From positions 1-54,789 of the forward strand of contig CAYSQE010000008.1 in NCBI GenBank assembly GCA_964433155.1: a stretch of DNA of 54,789 bases, read 5' to 3'. Shown one piece after another: positions 47,816-54,789 of the stretch (position 1 is the first letter of the stretch; each line of letters begins with the position of its first letter). Source of the DNA: 2-01-FULL-40-13 sp964433155 (GTDB taxonomy: Bacteria > Patescibacteriota > Microgenomatia > UBA1406 > GWC2-37-13). Under the pieces are notes generated by a model that was not told where the DNA came from, did not search any database, and saw only the letters and a list, made by a program, of their open reading frames with translations. Position numbers and translations under genes: made by a program.

Positions 47816-48088
47816 TTATTTACTTTCCTGTAAACCTTCCAAACCTAAAAAAACCCTAACTTGATCAGAGACAATCTTTAAAACTCCCTTTTTCAAAATG
47901 AATTCCTTTTTTTTACCTGTACGTTCGTGAAGAATTATTTTGTCTTTTATTAACGATATAAAGTTTGCATGATTTGCTAAAATATCGAATTTTCCTTTGT
48001 CGTTTACGGACGATAACGCTTTGACCTTACCCTCATAGAGTATTGACTCAAGACCGTATATTATAACTGAAATTTCATTTGCTGTCAT
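47816..48088 (-). CDS. atpC: ATP synthase F1 epsilon subunit
   Basis: 90 aa: only the N-terminal beta-sandwich domain (VIIYGLESILYEGKVKALSS; FDILANHANFISLIKDKIIL; LKIVSDQVRVFLGLEGL). The C-terminal helical domain, which inhibits ATP hydrolysis in many bacteria, is missing, as in some short forms. The start lies inside the nine-bp repeat at 48087. Confidence 0.85.
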   Translation of the reverse strand: MTANEISVIIYGLESILYEGKVKALSSVNDKGKFDILANHANFISLIKDKIILHERTGKKKEFILKKGVLKIVSDQVRVFLGLEGLQESK

Positions 48089-48122
48089 ATAAGACTAATT
48101 AGTCTAATTAGACCAATTTGAC
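48087..48122 (+). repeat. Nine-bp repeat array at the atpD-atpC junction, copy 4
   Basis: ATATAAGAC, TAATTAGTC, TAATTAGAC, CAATTTGAC. It fills exactly the gap between the atpD stop and the atpC start on the minus strand. It belongs to the same family as 7581, 7932 and 44471. Confidence 0.7.
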
Positions 48123-49501
48123 TAAGATCCAGTCAACGTTTCCTTAATGCTTCCAATATACAAGAATGTCTCTGGAGGGTAATCGTCGTATTTACCTTCC
48201 AAAATCTCGATGACGTCCTGTACTGTATCAGATAGTTTGACGCGCCTACCCTTTTTTCCAGTCTGGGTCTCTGTCACAAAAAAACTCTGTGTCATATAGT
48301 TTTTGATAAGCCTGGCTCTTTTATAAAAGTTTTGGTTTTCGGGAGATAGTTCAGACTCACCGACCAACGAAACAATTCTTTCTAGAGAAACTGCTTTTTT
48401 TAATAGATTCTGGCCGGCGAGAAGGGCTTTAAAATGTTTTGGACCTGCTATTTCGTTATTTAGACCGGCAGATGTCGACGACAAAAGATCAATGGCAGGA
48501 AATCTGCCCTCCTGATAGACAGATCTCGACAGGATGACATTTGAATCAAGATAGGGAAAGACCGATTGCACGGCATAGTCTGTGAGATCGTCTGAAGGGA
48601 CGTAGATCGCCTCTATGGTCGTAATGGCAGCCTTTTTGGTAGAAACTAAACGTTCGTGAAAATTAGCCATCTCAGATGGGAGTGTTGCCTGATAACCACC
48701 CTCAGAAGGAATAGTATTCATCAGAGTGGCCAGTTCATAGCCTGCTTGAACAAATCGGAATATATTATCAATAAAAAACAGTACGTCAAAATTTTTACTA
48801 TCTCTAAAGTATTCAGCTAAAGTAATCCCAGCCGTGGCTGTCCTGAATCGGATCGTTGGATTTTCCCCCATAGAGCCGTAAATCAAAGCAACCTGAGGCA
48901 AAATTCCTGTATCTCTAAGCGACTCATGCAGCTCTTGACCTTCACGGCTTCTTTCGCCAACGCCGGTAAAAACAGAGACAATCTTCTCTTTATGAACCGT
49001 CACAACATTGTGTATCATCTCGGTAAGGAGGATTGTTTTCCCCACGCCAGCCCCTCCGAACAGTCCAGCCTTACCTCCTTTGAGAATTGGTGCAAAAAAA
49101 TCAATTGCCTTGATCCCTGTCTCTAAAATTTCTCTTGGTACTATCACATTTTCCAGGTTGACGTTTTGGGCAAAGATTGGTCTGGTTTCGGCTGCGGTTA
49201 ATTCACCTTTGCCATCTTGAGGTCGGCCAAAAAGGTCAATCACTCTACCCAAAACCTCACTGCCTACTGGAATTTTGATCGGTTCTCCTGTGTTTACAAC
49301 CACAGCTCCTCGATGTAATTTTTTGTTTGATGAAAGCGAAATGCAATAAAACCTGGAGCTTGAGGACGAGTTATATAATTCCATTTTCACGTTCGGATCT
49401 TTTTCAAGAAAAAGCACGTCATGCAGGGTTGGTGGATTTGACTCGAATTCGACCTCGATGATGTGACCTTTTACGCTTACGATTCTGCCTTTGTTTTCCA
49501 T
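48122..49501 (-). CDS. atpD: ATP synthase F1 beta subunit
   Basis: 459 aa. Walker A is GLFGGAGVGKTILLTEMIHN; catalytic Glu is in GVGERSREGQELHESL; the Asp of Walker B in FDVLFFIDNIFRFVQAG; PFYLD-type contact VFPYLDSNVILSRSVYQ. The DELSEED loop is changed (ELSPENQNFYKRA), so coupling to gamma may differ. The catalytic site is intact. Second last gene of the ATP synthase operon. Confidence 0.96.
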   Translation of the reverse strand: MENKGRIVSVKGHIIEVEFESNPPTLHDVLFLEKDPNVKMELYNSSSSSRFYCISLSSNKKLHRGAVVVNTGEPIKIPVGSEVLGRVIDLFGRPQDGKGELTAAETRPIFAQNVNLENVIVPREILETGIKAIDFFAPILKGGKAGLFGGAGVGKTILLTEMIHNVVTVHKEKIVSVFTGVGERSREGQELHESLRDTGILPQVALIYGSMGENPTIRFRTATAGITLAEYFRDSKNFDVLFFIDNIFRFVQAGYELATLMNTIPSEGGYQATLPSEMANFHERLVSTKKAAITTIEAIYVPSDDLTDYAVQSVFPYLDSNVILSRSVYQEGRFPAIDLLSSTSAGLNNEIAGPKHFKALLAGQNLLKKAVSLERIVSLVGESELSPENQNFYKRARLIKNYMTQSFFVTETQTGKKGRRVKLSDTVQDVIEILEGKYDDYPPETFLYIGSIKETLTGS

Positions 49502-49510
49502 AGATTTGCT

Positions 49511-50383
49511 TTATCTCATCCATAATCCAATTCCAGCTAGTCTTTCAAGCTGTTTCTTATTTTGCTCTCCTCTCTCGATTTTAGTCTGGAGAAAATTTAG
49601 TTTTTTTATTTGAGTCTCAATATTTACTTGAGCTTTTTCTGTCGACATGATACGAGATGCTAATCGTGCAAGCTGTGCCTCATGGACTGTTTGGCGAAAA
49701 AGCGATGAAGCGATAAGATCTTCAAAAAAAGCAAGTATCGTCTCGAGACTTGGCTCGAAGAGAAACAATTGACCCAAAGGACTTTCTTCTTGTCCTTTTG
49801 GTTTTGCAATACTAGGAAAGGGTTGGTGTCCTGACACATTGGAAACGACCGCGGCTTGGTTGACAATATTTTCAAATTTACCGTAATAAACCATAATACT
49901 CTCATATTTAACTAGGTGAAATATGACCGGTTTTAAATCTTCGAGTCTAATCTCAAGATCTGGTAGTTCAAAATACAAATAATTTTTTTTCTTTGTTTCA
50001 AGTTCATACAGGCGCCGTCCAACCCTTCCGATGATGATAATATCTGAGTCATCTTTGTTGATATTCTGCAAAAAAAGATTATAGATTCTCTCAATCAGAT
50101 CTCCATAAAGCGAGGTATTAGCAGACAGAAGTACCGAGACTGATTTTTTTAAGTTTGGACCTTTGCTCTTTAATTTGATCTTTAAGTCTTTCTTTTGATT
50201 GTCGTAGGCTTTTTTTACATCTAAAAATACTTGAGAAAGTTTGCTCAAGTACTCTCGGGTTACAAGAACCGATGTTCTTATCTTTCTCATCTTCATAACG
50301 GCAAGCTCTTCGTATGCCTTGGCTATAAGGTTGAAACTTTTGGTAAAATCGATCTCTGAGATGACAAGTTTTTTATACTGCAT
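49511..50383 (-). CDS. atpG: ATP synthase F1 gamma subunit
   Basis: 290 aa. Long N-terminal helix (INFTKSFNLIAKAYEELAV region, MKMRKIRTSVLVTREYLSKL), a central alpha-beta domain (DSDIIIIGRVGRRLYE), and a C-terminal helix (RQTVHEAQLARLASRIMSTE) that with the N-terminal helix makes the rotor shaft. The ATG at 50383 abuts the N-gap, but the same bases recur after the gap (start at 50538), so the gene is complete and follows atpA by 5 bp. Confidence 0.9.
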   Translation of the reverse strand: MQYKKLVISEIDFTKSFNLIAKAYEELAVMKMRKIRTSVLVTREYLSKLSQVFLDVKKAYDNQKKDLKIKLKSKGPNLKKSVSVLLSANTSLYGDLIERIYNLFLQNINKDDSDIIIIGRVGRRLYELETKKKNYLYFELPDLEIRLEDLKPVIFHLVKYESIMVYYGKFENIVNQAAVVSNVSGHQPFPSIAKPKGQEESPLGQLFLFEPSLETILAFFEDLIASSLFRQTVHEAQLARLASRIMSTEKAQVNIETQIKKLNFLQTKIERGEQNKKQLERLAGIGLWMR

Positions 50384-50384
50384 T

Positions 50385-50484
50385 NNNNNNNNNNNNNNNN
50401 NNNNNNNNNNNNNNNNNNNNNNNNNNNNNNNNNNNNNNNNNNNNNNNNNNNNNNNNNNNNNNNNNNNNNNNNNNNNNNNNNNNN
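50385..50484. other. Scaffold gap of 100 N, artefact
   Basis: Exactly 100 N. The 55 bp before it (50330-50384) are identical to the 55 bp after it (50485-50539). The two contigs overlap; removing the N run and one copy restores the atpA-atpG junction with a 5-bp gap. Confidence 0.9.
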
Positions 50485-50543
50485 GTTGAAACTTTTGGTA
50501 AAATCGATCTCTGAGATGACAAGTTTTTTATACTGCATTATTA

Positions 50544-52007
50544 CTATATTAATCTTAAAAATTCATCCTTATTTTTGGCTACTTTTAGCAATAAATCGTG
50601 AAAATTGCCCGAATTTGCGATTTCTTTAAAGATCTTTTCTTTATTTTTGTCTTGATAGTAACTTATTAATTTACTTCTTAAGATATCGATCGATTCGTTG
50701 GCTGTATTATCGAGATAATGTAACCAGATCAGTGAAAGAAGGACCAACTGGACCTCTTCAGGGATAATCAGATTATAGTGTTGATCAAAAAAAGTTTCTA
50801 GCTTTTCACCTGTTTTTAAAATTGTTTTTATTTTCTCCGAAAGCTCTGCTCCAAAATGAGAAAAAGTTTGCATCTGTTCATAGTTTGCCAAAAAAGCCGT
50901 TATCTCACCGTTGATCTCCCGTTTTAATGGGCTCTGAGCTTGTCTACCAACTCTGGTCACCGAGAGTGAGACGTTGATTGCGGGCCTTCTTCCTTTATAA
51001 TAGGCGTTGCTGTCAAAAAAAATGTGTCCGTCCGTCATACCCATGATGTTTGTCGCTATAAAACCTGTCAAATCACCTTCTATGGTCTCCACCACGGGCA
51101 GAGCCGTGATAGAATTCTCTCCACCTTTTTTGTTTTTATAATTTCCCGCCCGTTCTAAAAGTCTGGCATGAATATAAAATATGTCTCCCGGGTATGAGTC
51201 TCTCCCTGGAAACTTTCGCCCAAGTAGCGCAACCTCGCGATAAAACTTAGCATGCGTTGATAGATCGTCAAAGATGACGACTACATCCCTACCTGCATCT
51301 TTAAAGTATTCGGCGATAGACATAGCCGTATAGGGAGTAATAAAGATCAGGCTCGGTGATTCGATAGGGTCAGATGCGACAATCACTACAGAATTCATCA
51401 ATTTTTCAGCCTGAAAAAATTCCTCAAGATTTTTAATATCACTTTTCTTTTTTCCTATTGCAGCATAGACTATAATCGCTCTTTCAAGAATCTGGGTTTT
51501 GATAACCGATAAGAGAAATGATGATTTGCCAGTTTTCCTATCACCTATAATGAGTTCTCGCTGGCCTTTTCCCATAGGTATGAGAAGGTCAACGAGACTC
51601 GTTCCCGTTAAAAAAGGCCGAATAATTTTTTTTCGAGAACCGATGCCTTCAACTTCTCTATCAACTTCCCAGATCTCATCTATGTCTTGAATTTCTAAGT
51701 CTTCATAAAAAGACCTACCCAGAGGGTTTATGGTTGATCCAAGTAGTTGAGGGCCAACCGGAACGGACACAGAAGTACCCGTGCGAGTAATCTGATCTCC
51801 TATCTTGACCATGTCTTTGGAAAAAAGCAGTATTTCTATCTCATCTTTTTCCAAAGAGAAAACCTCTCCAATCTGACCGCGCTCAAACATCACGATCTCT
51901 TGAGGCTTGGCATGAGGCAGGCCGGCTACCGTTGCGATGGGATAGTGAATCTCCTTTGTATATCCATACTCGCCTATTCTTTTGAGGAAGTATTGGTAAT
52001 TTTTCAT
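50544..52007 (-). CDS. atpA: ATP synthase F1 alpha subunit
   Basis: 487 aa. Walker A is IIGDRKTGKSSFLLSVIKTQ; the arginine finger is in VSLSVTRVGRQAQSPLKRE; DDLSTHAKFYREVALLGRKF and GDIFYIHARLLERAG are conserved. Slightly shorter than usual. It overlaps atpH by 4 bp (ATGA). Confidence 0.96.
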   Translation of the reverse strand: MKNYQYFLKRIGEYGYTKEIHYPIATVAGLPHAKPQEIVMFERGQIGEVFSLEKDEIEILLFSKDMVKIGDQITRTGTSVSVPVGPQLLGSTINPLGRSFYEDLEIQDIDEIWEVDREVEGIGSRKKIIRPFLTGTSLVDLLIPMGKGQRELIIGDRKTGKSSFLLSVIKTQILERAIIVYAAIGKKKSDIKNLEEFFQAEKLMNSVVIVASDPIESPSLIFITPYTAMSIAEYFKDAGRDVVVIFDDLSTHAKFYREVALLGRKFPGRDSYPGDIFYIHARLLERAGNYKNKKGGENSITALPVVETIEGDLTGFIATNIMGMTDGHIFFDSNAYYKGRRPAINVSLSVTRVGRQAQSPLKREINGEITAFLANYEQMQTFSHFGAELSEKIKTILKTGEKLETFFDQHYNLIIPEEVQLVLLSLIWLHYLDNTANESIDILRSKLISYYQDKNKEKIFKEIANSGNFHDLLLKVAKNKDEFLRLI

Positions 52008-52591
52008 TGCGCAGCAAAACCTTGAGCTGGTTTACCATCTGGCTCTCTAACTTTCAGAGGTGTAAAGGTCTTCTCTTCAGCTTTTTTACCTCTTACTTGG
52101 CTGATAAATTTTTGCCAGTCTTCAGGTTTATATTTCTCAGCAATTTTTTTTCGCAGGGAATAATCCTTTTCCACCGAATTAAAAATAATTTTTGCACCGC
52201 CAATCAATGATCTATCGCAAATTAGATCAAGGACAATGTTCTTTCCATAATGCTCAACAAACCAGGTTGAAATCTCACTGGCGATCTCCTCAGTTGCTTC
52301 AACTGCGATGTAGATTGTCACAGTGGGCATATTTTTAATGTATGTGCGAAGCTCGATGAGAAATTTTCCAAAAGATTCCGGATCGTTGAGGTTTATCTGT
52401 TCCTGCCAAGAATATGACTTGATTTTTTCTTTTAACTCGGGAGAAAAAAGCTCATTCATTTTTTTATCTAGATCGACCCTCTTGTTGTATAGAGATTCTC
52501 TTAGCTGATCTATTTTCTCAATAATTTCTTCAGCGTACGCTTTGGTTTTTATAAGAGAGAGTAAATAGAAAAGATAGGATGATTTTATCAT
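52004..52591 (-). CDS. atpH: ATP synthase F1 delta subunit
   Basis: 195 aa. N-terminal helical bundle and a C-terminal region that fits the OSCP/delta fold (YIAVEATEEIASEISTWFVE, LDLICDRSLIGGAKIIFNSV), extended by a Lys/Pro tail. It links b to the top of F1. Position between atpF and atpA supports the call; sequence identity to known deltas is low. ATGA overlaps join it to both neighbours. Confidence 0.78.
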   Translation of the reverse strand: MIKSSYLFYLLSLIKTKAYAEEIIEKIDQLRESLYNKRVDLDKKMNELFSPELKEKIKSYSWQEQINLNDPESFGKFLIELRTYIKNMPTVTIYIAVEATEEIASEISTWFVEHYGKNIVLDLICDRSLIGGAKIIFNSVEKDYSLRKKIAEKYKPEDWQKFISQVRGKKAEEKTFTPLKVREPDGKPAQGFAAQ

Positions 52592-53250
52592 AGGAAAAAC
52601 ATTCCTTGCTCCTTAGCCTTCTCAAGAGCTTGCATCACTAACTTTTTATGATCTTTTGGGGTTAGGTTCATCCGTAAAAGATCTTTTGCCATCTGGACAA
52701 CCAGATTGTTGATTTCTTGATCTATCTGTTGAAACTCTTTTATTTTGTACTCTTTGATTTCTTCGTTGGCTTTTGCCAAGGATTTCATCATCTCAGTTTT
52801 TAAGCCGACTTTTGATTCCTCAAGCTCTTTTTTTATTTCATTTTCAATATTCTCTAAAGCTTGTCCAGTTTTCTTCAGCGACTCATTTTTTACTGACGTT
52901 AACAAATTTTCATAGTCTGCTATAAATTTTTTGGAATGCTCCTCTACCATCTCGAGATATTTTTCTCCTGCTTGCTGCATGGCCGTTTTAAAAGAGCTAT
53001 TTAGGTCATTTTTAAAAAGTTCCGAATGGGTTAGGATTTGGTCTGCTTTCTGTTCAACCTTCTCAAGGATATCTTGAGAACGCTTGTTAGACTGTTCGAT
53101 TATCTCTTGCGACTTTAAGTGGGCATCGGCTTGAATCTTGTTGATTTGGCCCAACTTTTTATAATAAGTATAAAAGGCAAACAAACCTATGAAGGTCACC
53201 AAAAAGACATCAGCTAAGAATAATAAAAACCAGATATTTTGACCAAGCAT
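52588..53250 (-). CDS. atpF: ATP synthase F0 b subunit
   Basis: 220 aa. One N-terminal membrane segment (IWFLLFLADVFLVTFIGLFA) followed by a long charged helix (AHLKSQEIIEQSNKRSQDIL, KVEQKADQILTHSELFKND) that forms the stator. Longer than the usual 160-170. It follows the c-like gene by 9 bp. Confidence 0.85.
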   Translation of the reverse strand: MLGQNIWFLLFLADVFLVTFIGLFAFYTYYKKLGQINKIQADAHLKSQEIIEQSNKRSQDILEKVEQKADQILTHSELFKNDLNSSFKTAMQQAGEKYLEMVEEHSKKFIADYENLLTSVKNESLKKTGQALENIENEIKKELEESKVGLKTEMMKSLAKANEEIKEYKIKEFQQIDQEINNLVVQMAKDLLRMNLTPKDHKKLVMQALEKAKEQGMFFL

Positions 53251-53259
53251 ATAATAACT

Positions 53260-54036
53260 TTATATCGTTAAAATTAAAATTGCAACAACAATTCCGGCTC
53301 CAATAATTGCGACCGTTACCAATACATTTAAAGCAACTCCTAATTGGATCATCCGAGCGGCAAGTGGGTTTCTTCCAATTGCCTCGACGCCTCGACTGGC
53401 CACTCTGCCAAAAGCAAAAAATCCCAGCACGAAAGACAACAATAAAACCAGTGCGGCTAAAATATAGCGAAGGGCTGTCAATGGATCTTCGATCAAAGCC
53501 AACGCCGAAAGATTCCCCACATCGATAATACGAGTCTTTGCGCTGGATTGAGAAGCAACCGATCTTAGGCTTAAAAAGATAGGCACCTTTCTTATCTCTT
53601 TTACATCTTTTGCAGACATTTCAGCAAGCGATGTACCAAGTATAAATCCGGTTTTACTCGCACGCATGCCGACTCCTTGGATCGATGAGGAGGTTACAAG
53701 ATCGCCTTTTTTAATCGTGCCGTTGATTGATGAGACGTTTACCCTGACTGTACCGGCAGTTAGGACTTGATAGCGTTTTTCCCCTGCACCTAGCTGAAAT
53801 ATGTCAAAAGAAATCGCCGGCTTATCACTGACAACACCAATAACTGTCTGATCATAAGGTTTGGTCGAAAGCACAAATCCCTCGGTAGATGAAGAGACAA
53901 TGCTCCCTGCGCGAATATTATCACCTTTCAGGGGTAAGTATTGAGCAACACCCATATCTGCTTCCTGAGCCATCGTGAGTTTTATAAAAAAAAAAGTAAA
54001 AAAAAATATCAAGAAAATTATTTGGGTTCGTAGCAT
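53260..54036 (-). CDS. Secreted beta-domain protein fused to an ATP synthase c-like hairpin without the ion-binding acid
   Basis: 258 aa from the ATG at 54036. Signal peptide (MLRTQIIFLIFFFTFFFIKL), then an extracellular beta-rich domain of about 150 residues (GFVLSTKPYDQTVIGVVSDK; GTIKKGDLVTSSSIQGVGMR). The C-terminal 75 residues look like subunit c: helix 1 (LRYILAALVLLLSFVLGFFA), loop FGRVASRGVEAIGRNPLAAR, helix 2 (IQLGVALNVLVTVAIIGAGI, VVAILILTI). Position is that of atpE, but helix 2 has no Asp or Glu, so it cannot bind H+ or Na+ in the normal way, and there is no atpB in front. First gene of the operon; exact promoter at 54043. Confidence 0.75.
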   Translation of the reverse strand: MLRTQIIFLIFFFTFFFIKLTMAQEADMGVAQYLPLKGDNIRAGSIVSSSTEGFVLSTKPYDQTVIGVVSDKPAISFDIFQLGAGEKRYQVLTAGTVRVNVSSINGTIKKGDLVTSSSIQGVGMRASKTGFILGTSLAEMSAKDVKEIRKVPIFLSLRSVASQSSAKTRIIDVGNLSALALIEDPLTALRYILAALVLLLSFVLGFFAFGRVASRGVEAIGRNPLAARMIQLGVALNVLVTVAIIGAGIVVAILILTI

Positions 54037-54042
54037 GCTATC

Positions 54043-54071
54043 AGTATAGTAGCCTAAAAAATCAATGTCAA
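54043..54071 (-). promoter_or_regulatory. Promoter of the ATP synthase operon
   Basis: Minus strand TTGACA (54066-54071), 17 bp, TATACT (54043-54048), 6 bp, ATG at 54036. It shows that the operon starts with the c-like fusion gene and has no upstream atpB. Confidence 0.7.
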
Positions 54072-54102
54072 CACAAGGGTTTATATTCACACTATGGGAG
54101 AG

Positions 54103-54131
54103 TATATTATTTACTATGGGTAAATAATATA
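54103..54131. promoter_or_regulatory. Perfect 12-bp inverted repeat upstream of the ATP synthase promoter
   Basis: TATATTATTTAC (54103-54114) and GTAAATAATATA (54120-54131) with a 5-nt centre, and ACTATGGG flanking twice. TTAACTATAGG repeats follow (54131-54170). The site is about 32 bp upstream of the -35 box and could bind a dimeric regulator. Confidence 0.5.
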
Positions 54132-54376
54132 TTAACTATAGGTTTTAATTAGTTAACTATTATAGGTATAACATGTAAATCGACATGTCATATGGAACTT
54201 TGGGTCGCCAGAAGGATCTTTTTTTGCCCATAAATAAATTGTGTACGAAATACCTTACATTTCGTTAGTTCTTTCTAAAATCTACCCACTCAAATTCAGT
54301 CATAAAAAAGCGTGATTTTAGATCATTTCAGACTGTAGTTTGGAGAGACTGCTATTTCTCCAACCTTGTCATTCGG

Positions 54377-54414
54377 ACCCCGAGTACTTGGGTGAGAAAT
54401 CCCAATAAAAATTG
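54377..54414 (+). repeat. Half of a REP-like palindrome
   Basis: GTCATTCGGACCCCGAGTAC followed by TTGGGTGAGAAATC resembles common bacterial palindromic elements; the second arm is not evident. Related to the element at 41525. In the rest of 54132-54638 I see no gene and no other clear element. Confidence 0.4.
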
Positions 54415-54638
54415 GTAAAGAAATCTCTTTCTCACGGCCGATAATTTTTAAACTGTCACAGCGGTTTTTTGCAAAATAATTCAAATATATTGACATTTCA
54501 CATCAGTCTAAATAGCTAATCTTGATCAAATAAATAGTACAGAAATGGCGGAAAAATTGTCATTTTGCTCTTGACATAACATAAATCATTACTTTAAACT
54601 GAGTATATTACGTATAGTATGAAACAATAATAATAATA

Positions 54639-54789
54639 ATGCTGGCAAGTTTTTTTTCTACTATCGGTCAATTTTTTCAACAGGTAGCTAATTTTTTTTT
54701 GGGTATAAGTTTTGGCCTTTTGGTTTTTGTCCGCTCTTTAACCGGTCAACCAGCAACAGTTACAACCAGTCAGTCCTCCTCTAGTATTG
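54639..54789 (+). CDS. Signal-anchored protein, N-terminal fragment
   Basis: 50 codons from ATG 54639, running off the right edge: MLASFFSTIGQFFQQVANFF, then LGISFGLLVFVRSLTGQPAT and a Ser/Thr/Gln stretch. Looks like a membrane anchor plus linker of a surface protein. The ATG is preceded by an (AAT)5 microsatellite. Identity unknown. Confidence 0.45.
   Translation, partial: MLASFFSTIGQFFQQVANFFLGISFGLLVFVRSLTGQPATVTTSQSSSSI

Noticed and set aside
50323..50538. Real tandem duplication at the start of atpG
   Set aside because: The two copies border a 100-N gap and are identical; a contig overlap explains them.
54377..54414. Small RNA gene
   Set aside because: The sequence resembles a palindromic repeat half; no promoter or terminator frames it.

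Overview
The window is low-GC bacterial DNA on the standard code, with compact operons, many short hypothetical proteins and no IS element or CRISPR array. It combines an LCP wall ligase, a type IV pilus cluster, a sortase, MreB, a WecG/TagA glycosyltransferase, an F1 ATP synthase operon and many small uncharacterised genes. This fits a Candidate Phyla Radiation (Patescibacteria) genome, most likely Microgenomates; the placement is an inference from gene content, since no rRNA is present. A 100-N gap at 50385 and a 55-bp repeat across it show that this is a metagenomic scaffold.

Layout. 1-8.2 kb: end of a subtilase-like gene, an LCP gene, then accessory genes (a VapBC-type pair, a retropepsin-like pair, a 626-aa RR-signal protein) lying between two decayed copies of the LCP 3' end, then a phosphatase and a four-helix-bundle gene. 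8.2-23.3 kb: a LytR_C protein, two histidine kinase clusters each with two stand-alone receiver proteins, a GH18 protein, and a type IV pilus operon (pilB, pilC, four prepilin-like genes, a PilM/LytR_C fusion and a separate major-type pilin). The minor pilin genes are full of heptanucleotide repeats. 23.3-43.6 kb: an accessory region that starts at tRNA-Ser with a duplicated tRNA 3' end. It carries single-gene cassettes, three PIN toxin-antitoxin pairs (one more than counted in the left arm alone: 2.3, 34.9 and 37.4 kb), an AbiEii-like pair, a thermonuclease, a sigma factor, and several decaying genes. Two families of dispersed palindromic repeats lie at the cassette boundaries. 43.6-54.8 kb: core envelope and energy genes (WecG/TagA, MreB, PEGA protein, sortase, ATP synthase).

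How it works together. The pilus genes, PilM-like fusion, LCP, LytR_C, sortase, MreB and GH18 genes describe cell-surface assembly. The ATP synthase operon starts from a clear promoter with an unusual gene: a secreted beta-rich domain fused to a c-subunit-like hairpin that lacks the ion-binding carboxylate. No subunit a is present. Many genes share one promoter geometry (TTGACA-like, about 17 bp, TATAAT-like, 6 to 10 bp, ATG), which implies leaderless mRNAs.
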